Assembly: GCA_963725615.1 (NCBI GenBank) | Contig: CAVRZO010000028.1 | Location: 45,554 to 109,553, forward strand | From: JAIQFF01 sp963725615 | GTDB taxonomy: Bacteria; Acidobacteriota; Terriglobia; Terriglobales; Acidobacteriaceae | Reading direction: 5' to 3' | Length of the DNA stretch: 64,000 bases | Shown: positions 33,300-41,830 of the stretch, in pieces | How positions within the stretch are numbered: position 1 is the stretch's first letter | How the letters are laid out: every line of letters starts with the position of its first letter | The notes under the pieces: generated by a model | What the model saw: only the letters and a program-made list of their open reading frames with translations | Databases searched by the model: none | What the model was told of the DNA's origin: nothing | Position numbers and translations under genes: made by a program

Positions 33300-34385
33300 G
33301 TGAGCGCCCGTTTGTCCCTCGGATCGCGGAGAGAGTTCGCGAAGCTCTCCGCGATCCGCTCCTTTTCTCGCTGCGGGCCGATTCAGACAATCTTCGTGGT
33401 GTGGCTGATCGTGACTTCGGCGTGGGCCCAGGGAGTCCCTTGTGGTCCTTCGCCCGAAATCCAGTCGCAGCTCGAGAAGATAACGGTGGTGGTGTCCAAT
33501 CCCTCTGACTTCGATCGGGCTCTGGCCCCGCTGGGCGCGCTGCGCCAGAATTTTCCCAATGATCTGTGGGTCAACGAACGCTATCAGGACGCGGTTCAGC
33601 AGTACGGAATCGAAGGTCACTTGAGAAAGCTGACCGAGGAATACCAGGTTCTCTCCATGCAACACCCCGACGACCCGATCTACAGCTACCTCTACTCGCG
33701 CAGCCTTATGGGGCGCAACACTCCAGCCGCGGCTCAGCAGATGACGGAAATCGTCGCGGATCATCCCGACTTTGCGCCAGCCCACGGTTCGCTGGCGGAA
33801 ATCTACGCTTCTGAAATCTTCCATGATGAGTCGAAAGAGAAAGGCGAGCGTGAGCGCTTTCTCGCGCTGTGCCCAGGCTCTACGATGCAGCGGCGGCCGC
33901 CAGAGCTACCGGAGCCGAGTCCCTTGATCGACCAGGCTGAAAGTCTGCTGGCACAGAACGCCGATCCCAAGCGCATAGCCGCCATCGCCGACCAGGGCGT
34001 TCGGGATGACGAATGGCGGTTGCAGCGCATTCGTCCTTTCGACTGGTACAGCGTGGAGTACAAACGCCAGGCCCAGCGCGACCTCCAGGCGAAATACTGG
34101 AGACTATGGAGTATCGAGGTTCGTTGCTCTCGTCGCGCCGGCCGGCCGGAAAAAGCCGCTGAACTGCTCACGGTGATGGAGCGGCGCGCGGCGTCCCTGC
34201 ACAGCAGCTCGGACCCGGCCTATTGGGATGCTCTTACCCTGCTCGCCCGTTTGTATGAAGAAGGAAACCAGAAAGACCTGGCCACTCAGAAGCTGAAGTC
34301 GATGCAGGATTTTCTGGCCGCACATCCCGACCCGCGCCGCTCCGCCCAACTGGAAGACCTGCAAAGATCGGCTGCTACGCCGTAA
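33300..34385 (+). CDS. Secreted TPR-like helical protein of unknown function
   Basis: The 361-residue protein has an N-terminal membrane/signal segment (about 29-44, ending SAWAQ) and then a wholly helical body. Parts resemble degenerate TPR repeats (HPDFAPAHGSLAEIYASE; YWDALTLLARLYEEGNQKDLATQKLKSM). The start is GTG, one base after the oxidoreductase stop, so the two would be coupled; starts further in are possible. No catalytic motif was recognised. Probable periplasmic scaffold. Confidence 0.75.
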   Translation: MSARLSLGSRREFAKLSAIRSFSRCGPIQTIFVVWLIVTSAWAQGVPCGPSPEIQSQLEKITVVVSNPSDFDRALAPLGALRQNFPNDLWVNERYQDAVQQYGIEGHLRKLTEEYQVLSMQHPDDPIYSYLYSRSLMGRNTPAAAQQMTEIVADHPDFAPAHGSLAEIYASEIFHDESKEKGERERFLALCPGSTMQRRPPELPEPSPLIDQAESLLAQNADPKRIAAIADQGVRDDEWRLQRIRPFDWYSVEYKRQAQRDLQAKYWRLWSIEVRCSRRAGRPEKAAELLTVMERRAASLHSSSDPAYWDALTLLARLYEEGNQKDLATQKLKSMQDFLAAHPDPRRSAQLEDLQRSAATP

Positions 34386-34388
34386 GCC

Positions 34389-34590
34389 TGTCATCCTGAG
34401 CGCAGCAGGAATTTTGCTTCGCGAAATTCCTGTGGAGTCGAAGGACCCCTAACGGTTGCAATGACGCTCGGGTCTTGAGGTTTCTGCGCTGCCTTACGGG
34501 AATAATCCGCCGGCAACCGTTGAACTTATAGAGGTCCTTCGACAGCGTAGAAAGTTCGCGAAGCGAACTTCTACTCCGCTCAGGATGACA
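34389..34590. repeat. Paired inverted REP-like element, GTCATCCTGAG family, copy 3
   Basis: The left unit TGTCATCCTGAGCGCAGC...GAGTCGAAGGACCCC and the inverted right unit GGTCCTTCGAC...CTCAGGATGACA flank about 70 nt. It sits between the 3' ends of two converging genes. Confidence 0.85.
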
Positions 34591-34618
34591 ACAGGGGTCA
34601 AGGGTAACAATCTAATAA

Positions 34619-35956
34619 TCAGCGCGAAGAGATCTCCGGCCGCAACAAATCATCCATCGTTTCCCGCCGCCGGATGACCTTCACCGACTTGCCGTCCACC
34701 AGCACTTCCGCCGGCCGCAGGCGCGAATTGTAGTTGGACGCCAGCACCATGCCGTAGGCACCGGCATCCAGAATGGCCAGCAGATCGCCTTCGTTGACTA
34801 CAGGCAGCTCGCGGCCGCGCGCAAAAAAATCTCCGCTCTCACAGATGGGACCGACCACATCCACAGTTTCATGGCGCGCCGAGTTCACATCCAGATGCGC
34901 CGGAACAATTTCGTGATAGGCGTCATAAAGCGAAGGCCGGACCAGGTCATTCATCGCGGCATCGACCACCAGAAACTGTTTGGGGCCATTCGTCTTCCGA
35001 TACAGCACTCGAGTGAGCAGTGCCCCCGCCGGCCCCACGATGGATCGGCCCGGTTCGAGCAGAAGGTGCACTTTCAGTCCACGCAGCGGACGCAGCAGCG
35101 CGGCCGCATATTCGGCGGCCTGTCCGGCGAACGCCTGTGGCGATGGCTCCTCGTAGTCGATGCCGAGGCCGCCACCTGCGTCCACGTATTCGATACGATG
35201 GCCGTCGCCTTGCAGCACCCGCACCAATTCGGCCACGCGTTCCATGGTCAACGCGAAGGGCTGAACGTCGGCGATCTGGGAGCCGATGTGCACGCTCACG
35301 CCCGCAATCCGGAGATACTTTGTCCCAGAAGCCTGGGCGTATAGCTTCCTTGCTTTGCTGATTGGAATTCCAAATTTGTGCTGCTGCAGACCGGTCGAGA
35401 TATAGGGATGCGTGTTAGCGGGAACGTCAGGATTCACGCGCAATGCGATCCGTGCCTTTTCCCGGGCGCGTGCCGCACACTCGGCCAGCCGCCAGAGCTC
35501 GGCTTCGCTCTCGACATTGAACAGCATCACGCCGGCTTTAAGCGCGGCCTGCATCTCTTCGCTGGTTTTGCCCACTCCGGAGAACACCACTCGCTTCGCG
35601 GCCCGGCGGTCCACTCGCAACACTCGTTCCAGCTCTCCGCCTGAGACCACGTCGAAGCCGCATCCCATTCCTGCCAGCAGCCGGAGAATCCCCAGGCTCG
35701 AGTTTGCTTTGACGGAATAGCAGACGGTGTGGGGTATTTTGCGGAAGGCGTGCTCGAAGTCCGCCATACGTTCGCGGATCGTCGATGCGGAATAAACGTA
35801 CAGCGGAGTTCCGTAACGTTCCGCCAGGCGCTCCAGTGGAATCTCGTCACACTCCAGCGCGGAGCCAACCGGACGGCGGCGCAAGAATCCCTTTCGCACT
35901 TCGCGATAGGAAAAAGCCGGGGGACGGCCCTGGCTCCGGTTTGAAGCGCGGCTCAC
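34619..35956 (-). CDS. lysA: Diaminopimelate decarboxylase
   Basis: The 445-residue enzyme is a fold-type III PLP decarboxylase: Schiff-base Lys83 in CYSVKANSS, glycine-rich HIGSQI and DAGGGLGIDYE, LEPGRSIVG (phosphate site) and the dimer-shared Cys in GPICESGD. It makes lysine from meso-diaminopimelate, so it complements the aspartate kinase at 18 kb. The start is GTG, overlapping by 4 nt the stop of the upstream phosphatase gene (GTGA), so lysA is translationally coupled to a signalling protein. The first ~30 residues are an extension relative to most LysA. Confidence 0.94.
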   Translation of the reverse strand: MSRASNRSQGRPPAFSYREVRKGFLRRRPVGSALECDEIPLERLAERYGTPLYVYSASTIRERMADFEHAFRKIPHTVCYSVKANSSLGILRLLAGMGCGFDVVSGGELERVLRVDRRAAKRVVFSGVGKTSEEMQAALKAGVMLFNVESEAELWRLAECAARAREKARIALRVNPDVPANTHPYISTGLQQHKFGIPISKARKLYAQASGTKYLRIAGVSVHIGSQIADVQPFALTMERVAELVRVLQGDGHRIEYVDAGGGLGIDYEEPSPQAFAGQAAEYAAALLRPLRGLKVHLLLEPGRSIVGPAGALLTRVLYRKTNGPKQFLVVDAAMNDLVRPSLYDAYHEIVPAHLDVNSARHETVDVVGPICESGDFFARGRELPVVNEGDLLAILDAGAYGMVLASNYNSRLRPAEVLVDGKSVKVIRRRETMDDLLRPEISSR

Positions 35957-37713
35957 TTACGCTTGGGTTCGCCTTTCACTCGGATAGCAACCACGCTTTC
36001 GTCGTCAAAGGCTTCCTCTCCCGCGGCATGCTCAGTCACGGCTTTAAACAGCGACTTCACCACACAATCAGCCGAGACGTTGACGCAACCTGCGATGATG
36101 GCTTCCGTCCGGTGGCGTCCAAACATATCGCCGGCCTTGTTGCGAGCGTCCAGAATGCCGTCGCTGAAAAACACGAACATATCGCCGGGCTTGGCCTTGA
36201 AAGTGAATTCGTCGTATTCGGCATCGTCGAACAGGCCAAGAGGCAGCCCGGTGGCTTCGATGACCTCGATCTTTCCCTCATGGCAGTACAAGGGGCGAGG
36301 CAGGCCGGAGTTGGCTATCTTCAAGGAGCGGTTGCGATCGTCCCACACCGCATAGATCAGCGAGACGAACTGACCGTCAATACGCCGCTCGCCCAGCGAG
36401 AAATTGACCGCTCGCAGCATCTCCGCCGGCCCCGGCTCGATGGGAGCGTGCGACCGCAGAATGCCGCTGACCAGCGCCGCATAAATGGCAGCCGGAGCAC
36501 CTTTGCCGCTGACGTCTCCGATGACCATTCCCATCTGGTCGAGCGAGTAATTGACGAAGTCGTAGAGGTCGCCGCCGATGGCGCGTGCGGGCGCAAACTT
36601 GGCGGCAACTTCCAGGTTCGGCAGCTTGGGCAAGGATTGCGGCAAAAGGCGAAATTGCAGTTCCCGCGCCAGCGACAGGTCGCGTTCCAGTCGCTTCTCC
36701 TGCCGGGCGATTTCTTCGTAGAGTCGGGCGTTCTCCAGCGCGATCGCAACCTGGGCCGCCAGCGTAGTGACCGTGCGGTTATGGTCGTCGGTAAAGAACC
36801 CCCGCTTGGTGTGCTCCAGATCGAGCACTCCGATCACTTTGTCTTTGTAAATCAGCGGCACCGCCAGTTCCGAGCGGGTCTCCTGGTTCAGCAGGATATA
36901 TCGCGGATCTTTGCTGACGTCGGGCACTAGTACCGCCTGTCGGTGCTGCGCCGCATACCCGACTAGGCCATCGCCCAGGGGGACATCGTGTTTCAACTGA
37001 ATGTTTTCCTGGAAGCGCAACGAGAAGCGGTGCTGCAATTTCTCTCCCGCCGGGTCCAGCATCAGGATGCTGAACATCTGGTAATCAATCAGGCGGCTGA
37101 GCAGTTCAGCAATGCGCTTGAGCAATTCATCCACGTTAAGAATAGACGTGAGCTCGCGCGCGATCTCGTTCAGCAATACCAGCGTCCGCGCCTGCTTGGT
37201 GGTCCGGGTGTACAGCCGCGCATTCTCGATTCCCACGGCCATGCGCGAGCCGATCAGCGTCAGCAGCCGCTTGTGTTCCTCGGTGAAGCGGCCGGCCTCG
37301 TGCGTTTCGAGATTCAGCACGCCGATGACCCGATTTTTAATGATCAGTGGAATCGCCAGCTCAGAACGCACGTTGGGCGCAGCCGAGATGTACTCGGGAT
37401 GCTTGGACACGTCATCGACCAGGATGGCCTCGCGCCGCTGGGCTGCCAATCCGGTCACGCCCTGGCCAATCTTGATCCTGATCCGCTCGGCAACTTCGCG
37501 TGCATATCCCACCTGGAAACGGATACGCAGGTCTTGCGCCTTCTCATTGACCAGCAGGATGGCGAAGATCTCGTAGTCGATGACTTTGCGTACCAATTCC
37601 GCCACGCGGCGCAGCGTGGTGTCGAGGTCAAGGGTCGTATTGACGACGTCCGCTACCTCGAGCAGCAGAGGCTCAACTTTCAACTGTTCGGATTGAGTCA
37701 GAGCGGTTTCCAC
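35953..37713 (-). CDS. Tandem GAF domain PP2C-type (SpoIIE/RsbU) phosphatase
   Basis: The 586-residue cytoplasmic protein has two GAF domains (about 20-170 and 195-345), a short coiled linker (346-362) and a SpoIIE phosphatase domain (about 365-583). Metal-binding residues are in ARAIGGDLYDF and GMVIGDVSGKG, with DGILDARN and EAFDDESVVAI near the end. Such proteins dephosphorylate STAS anti-anti-sigma factors, with GAF domains sensing a small ligand or redox state. A STAS protein is encoded at 57742 but not adjacent. It overlaps lysA by 4 nt. Confidence 0.92.
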   Translation of the reverse strand: METALTQSEQLKVEPLLLEVADVVNTTLDLDTTLRRVAELVRKVIDYEIFAILLVNEKAQDLRIRFQVGYAREVAERIRIKIGQGVTGLAAQRREAILVDDVSKHPEYISAAPNVRSELAIPLIIKNRVIGVLNLETHEAGRFTEEHKRLLTLIGSRMAVGIENARLYTRTTKQARTLVLLNEIARELTSILNVDELLKRIAELLSRLIDYQMFSILMLDPAGEKLQHRFSLRFQENIQLKHDVPLGDGLVGYAAQHRQAVLVPDVSKDPRYILLNQETRSELAVPLIYKDKVIGVLDLEHTKRGFFTDDHNRTVTTLAAQVAIALENARLYEEIARQEKRLERDLSLARELQFRLLPQSLPKLPNLEVAAKFAPARAIGGDLYDFVNYSLDQMGMVIGDVSGKGAPAAIYAALVSGILRSHAPIEPGPAEMLRAVNFSLGERRIDGQFVSLIYAVWDDRNRSLKIANSGLPRPLYCHEGKIEVIEATGLPLGLFDDAEYDEFTFKAKPGDMFVFFSDGILDARNKAGDMFGRHRTEAIIAGCVNVSADCVVKSLFKAVTEHAAGEEAFDDESVVAIRVKGEPKRK

Positions 37714-37775
37714 AAGTCTTATTTTTTCGAAACATTAATGATAACAGCCACTCGAGTACGAATGGTGTTGTCAGA

Positions 37776-37866
37776 ATGTAGGCGCGAGCGTCCCCGCTCG
37801 TGCGGCAGCGATATATGGCTGGGCCTGTCCTGGCTCCACACGAGCGAGGAGGCTCGCGAACATTTA
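37776..37866. repeat. Inverted repeat ATGTAGGCGCGAGCG...CGAGCG...GGCTCGCG
   Basis: It is of the same family as 19554, 49304 and 55902. Its right end supplies the TAA stop codon of hpt (37864-37866 on the minus strand). Confidence 0.65.
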
Positions 37867-38418
37867 TGCTTCCCGGGGCACTACGCAAATGTCCGGGAGA
37901 TTGCGGTATTTTTCGGCGTAATCCAGGCCATAGCCGACTACGAATTCATCGGGAATGCTGAAGCCCACGTAGTCCGCGGTGATCGATTGTTTTCGGCGTG
38001 ACGGCTTGTCCAGCAGGGCAGCGATCTTGAGCGACTTGGGCTGGCGCGCCATCAGCATTTTCTTCAGATAGGTGAGCGTGAGTCCAGTATCGAGAATGTC
38101 TTCCACCAGGATCACATTCTTGCCGATCATGGACTGGTCCATGTCCTTGGTCAGCCGCACTTCGCCGGTTGAGTCCCATCCCGATTTCAGTTCCTGGGCG
38201 GGGCTCGGCCGGTTGCCATAGCTGGAGACACCGATGAAATCGAAGGTAGAGTCGATGGTCAACTGGCGGGACAAATCGCTGAGAAAGATGGCCGCTCCCT
38301 TCAAAACGCCCAGAAGGATCACAGACTGTCCGGCATACTCCCGGTTAATTTCGGCGCCCATTTCAGCCACACGTTGGGCGATCTGTTCACGCGTAATGAG
38401 CACCTTTAGGTCAGCCAT
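37864..38418 (-). CDS. hpt: Hypoxanthine phosphoribosyltransferase
   Basis: The 184-residue enzyme has the PRPP-binding motif VILVEDILDTGLTL (about 101-114) and the family LKGAAIFLSDL loop (about 39-49). FSIPDEFVVGYGLDYAEKYRNLP near the C-terminus contacts the purine. It converts hypoxanthine or guanine plus PRPP to IMP/GMP for salvage. Length matches the family. It is divergent from the UPF0173 gene, sharing a 48-bp intergenic region that contains a TTTAATAT -10-like stretch on the minus strand. Its stop lies within a palindromic repeat. Confidence 0.94.
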   Translation of the reverse strand: MADLKVLITREQIAQRVAEMGAEINREYAGQSVILLGVLKGAAIFLSDLSRQLTIDSTFDFIGVSSYGNRPSPAQELKSGWDSTGEVRLTKDMDQSMIGKNVILVEDILDTGLTLTYLKKMLMARQPKSLKIAALLDKPSRRKQSITADYVGFSIPDEFVVGYGLDYAEKYRNLPDICVVPREA

Positions 38419-38466
38419 GGCGATTCATATTAAACTAACCACTTGGCATTTGCGGATTCTTAAATC

Positions 38467-39168
38467 ATGAACTTGAACGGCATCAAACTCACCTGGTTAG
38501 GCCATGCCACCTTTCGCATCGAGACACCAGCGGGTAAGACCATCATCGTGGATCCTTGGGTTATGGGGAATCCCAAGTGCCCGGAAGCGGAGAAGAACAT
38601 CAGGAAAGTGGATGTCTTGCTCTGCACCCATGGCCACTTCGACCACATCGGGGATGCAGTTGAAATCGCGAAGAAGCATAACCCTGTGGTGGTAGCCATC
38701 CCCGAACTTGCACACTGGCTGGGAAAGAAAGGCGTAAAGCAAGTTGCGGAAATGAACAAGGGTGGCACCCAGACCGTCGGCGACGTCAAAGTCACCATGG
38801 TGCACGCCGACCACTCTTGCGGTATCACGGATGGCGACCAAATCGTCTACGGCGGCGAAGCCTGCGGCTACGTGATCGAGTTTTCCAACGGCGTAAAGAT
38901 TTATCATGCAGGCGACACCAACGTGTTCAGCGACATGGCCATCATTCGTGATCTGTATGCACCGCAGATTGCCATGATTCCGATTGGCGACCACTACACC
39001 ATGTCGCCACGCGAAGCCGCGTATGCCTGCAACCTGCTTAAGCCGAAGACGGTCATCCCCATGCACTTCGGAACTTTTCCGGTGTTGACGGGCCGCCCGG
39101 GTGATTTGCAGAAATTGCTGCCCGGCCTGGAGATCGTAGAGATGACGCCGGGTGTGACGCTGACTTAA
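38467..39168 (+). CDS. UPF0173 metal-dependent hydrolase (metallo-beta-lactamase fold)
   Basis: The 233-residue protein carries the metallo-beta-lactamase signature THGHFDHIGD (about 54-63), a further His in HADHSCG, an Asp in YHAGDTNVFSD and a terminal His in IPMHFGTFP. It matches the YtkL/UPF0173 group, close to the usual 225-230 residues. Biochemical role is unassigned; relatives hydrolyse ester or phosphodiester bonds with two metals. It lies 10 nt before the O-methyltransferase and is probably cotranscribed. Confidence 0.9.
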   Translation: MNLNGIKLTWLGHATFRIETPAGKTIIVDPWVMGNPKCPEAEKNIRKVDVLLCTHGHFDHIGDAVEIAKKHNPVVVAIPELAHWLGKKGVKQVAEMNKGGTQTVGDVKVTMVHADHSCGITDGDQIVYGGEACGYVIEFSNGVKIYHAGDTNVFSDMAIIRDLYAPQIAMIPIGDHYTMSPREAAYACNLLKPKTVIPMHFGTFPVLTGRPGDLQKLLPGLEIVEMTPGVTLT

Positions 39169-39178
39169 GGAGAGCGCT

Positions 39179-39844
39179 TTGCCACAGAAAGAGAACAACG
39201 CTGCCTGGCGCATGGGCGGAATCACCGTTGGCGCCGTCGAAGACTACATCTACTCTCTGCTCCCCGCCCGCGACGAGGTATTGACGGAGATAGAATCCGA
39301 GGCCGCCAAACGAAAAATTCCCATCGTCGGACCCGCCGTGGGCCGCATCTTGTATCAGTTGGCCCTGATGATCAACGCCAGGACTGTATTCGAACTGGGC
39401 TCGGCCATCGGTTACTCCACCATCTGGTGGGCCCGCGCGGTGGGCGAAGGTGGCCGCGTCATCTACACCGACGGCGACCGCAAAAAGGCCGACGAAGCCC
39501 GCGGCTATTTCGACCGCGCCGGAGTCTCTAAACAGATCACGCTCAAAACCGGTGACGCCCTCGAACTCCTCTCCGAGGAGAAACAACACTTCGACATCAT
39601 CTTCAACGACGTGGACAAAGAAGACTATCCGCGCGTCTTCAAGCTGATCCTGCCGCGCCTTCGCAAAGGCGGACTCTTCGTGACTGACAATGTCTTATGG
39701 AGCGGAAAGGTCGCGCAGGACAACCCGGCAGAGGCCTCGACCAGGGCGATTCTGGAATTCAACCGCCTTCTTTACAACTCGCCGGATCTGTTCACGACAA
39801 TCCTACCCATCCGCGACGGCGTTGCCGTAGCCATCAAAAAGTAG
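39179..39844 (+). CDS. SAM-dependent O-methyltransferase (caffeoyl-CoA/catechol type)
   Basis: The 221-residue class I methyltransferase has motif I VFELGSAIGYSTIWWARA (about 67-84), an acidic SAM contact in VIYTDGDRKKADEA, and the metal-binding IIFNDVDKEDYP characteristic of the cation-dependent O-methyltransferase_3 family. The start is TTG with AAGGAG six nt upstream; ATG 39211 is an alternative. The substrate is unknown. Confidence 0.88.
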   Translation: MPQKENNAAWRMGGITVGAVEDYIYSLLPARDEVLTEIESEAAKRKIPIVGPAVGRILYQLALMINARTVFELGSAIGYSTIWWARAVGEGGRVIYTDGDRKKADEARGYFDRAGVSKQITLKTGDALELLSEEKQHFDIIFNDVDKEDYPRVFKLILPRLRKGGLFVTDNVLWSGKVAQDNPAEASTRAILEFNRLLYNSPDLFTTILPIRDGVAVAIKK

Positions 39845-39921
39845 AACTGAGAACCGGGAACTCCCAACTGAAAACTGGTTCAAATTACCTTTATTGTTCG
39901 GACGAACATTTCACCCACAGA

Positions 39922-40746
39922 CTAAAGCGACTTCACTGGAATCAGCGTCAAGTCCTCCACCAATCCAACTTCCTTCTGAATAAATGGCTCGGCATAAGTC
40001 ACCCCACCCAGCATGCCGTAAAAGCGGGCCATAGCCTCAATCCGCGAACGGATCTCGTCCCGGGCAGGGAAGATTCCCTTGCCAGCTTCCTGATCGCTGA
40101 ACTGCGATTTGTAAGCCATCAGCGCGTCGAATCGGGCGTCAAACTGCTCCGTAATATCAACCACAAACGTAGGCCGCACATCGTAGTAGAGCGTGGCGTA
40201 AATGATTTTAAAGGGGCGATGAGCAGGAAGTTCCGTAGCGCCGGCGTCCCGCCGGCTGTCCTGAGGGCGTCCCGCCCTCAGCGGGCCAGCAGTCGCGGGC
40301 GAGTCGCCCACGGCCACACCGGCCACACCGGCCGCACCAACATCCAACTTAGCCAGTCCTGCCAAAAAACAGGCTTCATACCCCAGCACCGACGCCGTGT
40401 AGTGATCGGGATGCCGCCCCTTCCAGTAAGGAAGTATGACCACGCGCGGCCTCTGCTCTCGCAGCACGCGTACAACTTTAAGGCGGTTTTCCCAGGTGTT
40501 CTCCACCCGTCCGTCGGGAATGTCGAGCGCCTGTCGCCATGAAGTGCACAATATCTTCGCGGCGTCCGCCGCTTCGCGAGCGCGATCTTCGGCGCCACCC
40601 CGGGTTCCCATTTCGCCCCGGGTGAGATCGAGAATTCCCGTGCGATGGCCAAGCTGCGCCATCTTGAGCAACGTACCGCCGCAGGTCTGCTCTACATCGT
40701 CGCGATGAGCAGCCAGGGCAAGGATATCGAGTGGCGACGAAGACAT
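39922..40746 (-). CDS. bshB1: PIG-L/LmbE family deacetylase, BshB1-like, with a repeat-derived insert
   Basis: The 274-residue Zn-dependent de-N-acetylase has the AHRDDVE metal motif (13-19; AHPDD in many relatives) and RHPDHYTAS (111-119). It matches bacillithiol synthesis deacetylase 1, which deacetylates GlcNAc-malate. Residues about 136-171 (AAGVAGVAVGDSPATAG and following) interrupt the conserved LAKLD...HRPFKIIY junction and are encoded by palindromic repeat DNA inserted in frame. Without the insert the length would match the family (about 235). Function may persist because the insert falls in a surface loop, but this is inferred. Confidence 0.85.
   Translation of the reverse strand: MSSSPLDILALAAHRDDVEQTCGGTLLKMAQLGHRTGILDLTRGEMGTRGGAEDRAREAADAAKILCTSWRQALDIPDGRVENTWENRLKVVRVLREQRPRVVILPYWKGRHPDHYTASVLGYEACFLAGLAKLDVGAAGVAGVAVGDSPATAGPLRAGRPQDSRRDAGATELPAHRPFKIIYATLYYDVRPTFVVDITEQFDARFDALMAYKSQFSDQEAGKGIFPARDEIRSRIEAMARFYGMLGGVTYAEPFIQKEVGLVEDLTLIPVKSL
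40234..40341. repeat. Palindromic repeat inserted in frame inside bshB1
   Basis: It contains GGCGTCCCGCCGGC, GAGGGCGTCCCGCCCTC and GCGGGCGAGTCGCCC hairpins, followed by a 9-bp tandem GGCCACACC. The same GGCGACTCGCCCGC signature recurs at 41774. Confidence 0.75.
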
Positions 40747-40959
40747 GTCAGTCGGGAAAGAATACAGACAGGGTGGAGCGATAGCAACCGGTGCCGTGGC
40801 GGGCTAGCTGCCGTGATCCTGTGCACGCTGGGGATCATCAGCGTCTACTCGTTGGCGGTGGTGGGAAAGACTATCTCCTGGAAAATTGCGGGCGCGACCT
40901 ACAGCGTCGTAGTCCTGCTGGGGATTATGGCCGGCTTAGCAGTGTGCACGTTGGGATGA
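40705..40959 (+). CDS. Possible small two-helix membrane protein
   Basis: An 84-codon ORF encodes two hydrophobic segments (GGLAAVILCTLGIISVYSLAV and YSVVVLLGIMAGLAVCTLG). It overlaps the 5' end of bshB1 on the other strand by about 40 nt and converges on the DUF190 gene. No Shine-Dalgarno or homology was recognised; the two membrane-like segments are the only support. Confidence 0.35.
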   Translation: MSSQGKDIEWRRRHVSRERIQTGWSDSNRCRGGLAAVILCTLGIISVYSLAVVGKTISWKIAGATYSVVVLLGIMAGLAVCTLG

Positions 40960-40966
40960 GCGGGGG

Positions 40967-41284
40967 TCAGTCGAGGTTCCCCTGCTCCAGCACGACATTC
41001 TCGCGGACGATCAGGCGATGAGCCGCCATCTCTTTCAATGTCGGCAGAACGCGCCCGACGTGCTCATCCGTGTCCACGAAGATGATGATCACGGGCAGCT
41101 GACCCCCGGCATCCACCAGATGGCTGGTCTTCACCTGCTGCCGGCCGAGGAACCCGGCCACGGCATGCAGCGCGGTTGCCGCATAAACATTTTCCTGGCG
41201 CAGATAGTTGAGGATTTCCGCATGCAGCGGACGGTGGTGCCACTGGTCCGACTCGTTCAGGTAAATTGTGACTTGGACTGCCAT
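40967..41284 (-). CDS. DUF190 PII-like protein
   Basis: The 105-residue protein starts MAVQVTIYLNESDQW (an ATG four codons upstream is the alternative). It shows the DUF190 pattern: HAEILNYLRQENVYAATALHAVAGFLG, then LPVIIIFVDTDEHVGRVLPTLKEM. The fold is PII-like, and genes of this family often sit next to crcB. Here it lies directly downstream of crcB under the fluoride riboswitch, so a role in fluoride response or channel regulation is inferred. Confidence 0.88.
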   Translation of the reverse strand: MAVQVTIYLNESDQWHHRPLHAEILNYLRQENVYAATALHAVAGFLGRQQVKTSHLVDAGGQLPVIIIFVDTDEHVGRVLPTLKEMAAHRLIVRENVVLEQGNLD

Positions 41285-41297
41285 ACCATTTGCCATT

Positions 41298-41672
41298 TTA
41301 CAGCGCCCTCGCCAGCGCCATGCCCGCCAACGCCCCGGCCAGGCACAGAAAATTATTGCTGAAGAAGTTGGTGAACATCAGCAGCCATTGTCCTTGCTCG
41401 AAATAGGCCATGGTCTCGAAGGCATAGCTGGAAAATGTTGTGTAAGCGCCGCAGAAACCGACGACGATCAGCAGGCGCCAGCGCGGATCGAGCAATACCC
41501 GCTCCGTGGCCCAGATCATGAAGAAGCCGACGATCATGCTTCCCGTGACATTGATCACCAGCGTTCCGTAAGGAAACACCGGCCCCATGACTTTCGCAGC
41601 GTAACGGCTCAGGAAATAACGGGCGTTGGCCCCGACAATCGCCCCCAGGGATATGGTGAGGATGTCGCGCAC
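41298..41672 (-). CDS. crcB: Fluoride channel CrcB/Fluc
   Basis: The 124-residue protein has four hydrophobic helices. GAIVGANARYFLSRY opens the protein, YGTLVINVTGSMIVGFFM includes the conserved Asn, and GFCGAYTTFSSYAFET is the Phe-box/Thr signature that forms the fluoride pore and Na+ site. It works as an antiparallel dimer exporting fluoride. A fluoride riboswitch lies just upstream, which confirms the assignment. DUF190 follows 13 nt downstream. Confidence 0.96.
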   Translation of the reverse strand: MRDILTISLGAIVGANARYFLSRYAAKVMGPVFPYGTLVINVTGSMIVGFFMIWATERVLLDPRWRLLIVVGFCGAYTTFSSYAFETMAYFEQGQWLLMFTNFFSNNFLCLAGALAGMALARAL

Positions 41673-41696
41673 GATGGAGTTCTCCTTGGTAGATTG

Positions 41697-41747
41697 GTAG
41701 GAGTCATCAGCCCTGGCGGGCGGTTGTGGCGAACTCCATCGCCGTCG
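41697..41747 (-). promoter_or_regulatory. Fluoride (crcB) riboswitch
   Basis: Read on the minus strand the sequence follows the crcB-motif consensus: GGCGATGGAGTTCGCC, then ACAACCGCCCGCCAGGG, then CTGATGACTCCTAC. P1 (GGCGATGG...) and the conserved GATGGAGTTCGCC loop and GGCTGATGACTCCTAC are intact. It ends 24 nt before the crcB GTG/ATG region, so regulation is likely at translation initiation; no T-rich terminator is seen. Confidence 0.93.
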
Positions 41748-41773
41748 CTATTTTATCATGGTAAAAAATGTGG

Positions 41774-41817
41774 TCGCGGGCGACTCGCCCGCGAGGGACG
41801 GGCGGGACGCCCGTCCT
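41774..41817. repeat. Double hairpin repeat GCGGGCGACTCGCCCGC / GGACGGGCGGGACGCCCGTCC
   Basis: Two adjacent perfect or near-perfect palindromes lie between the riboswitch and ispA. They are related to the repeat in bshB1 and to 49357-49375. Confidence 0.7.
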
Positions 41818-41830
41818 CCATCAATTGCCA

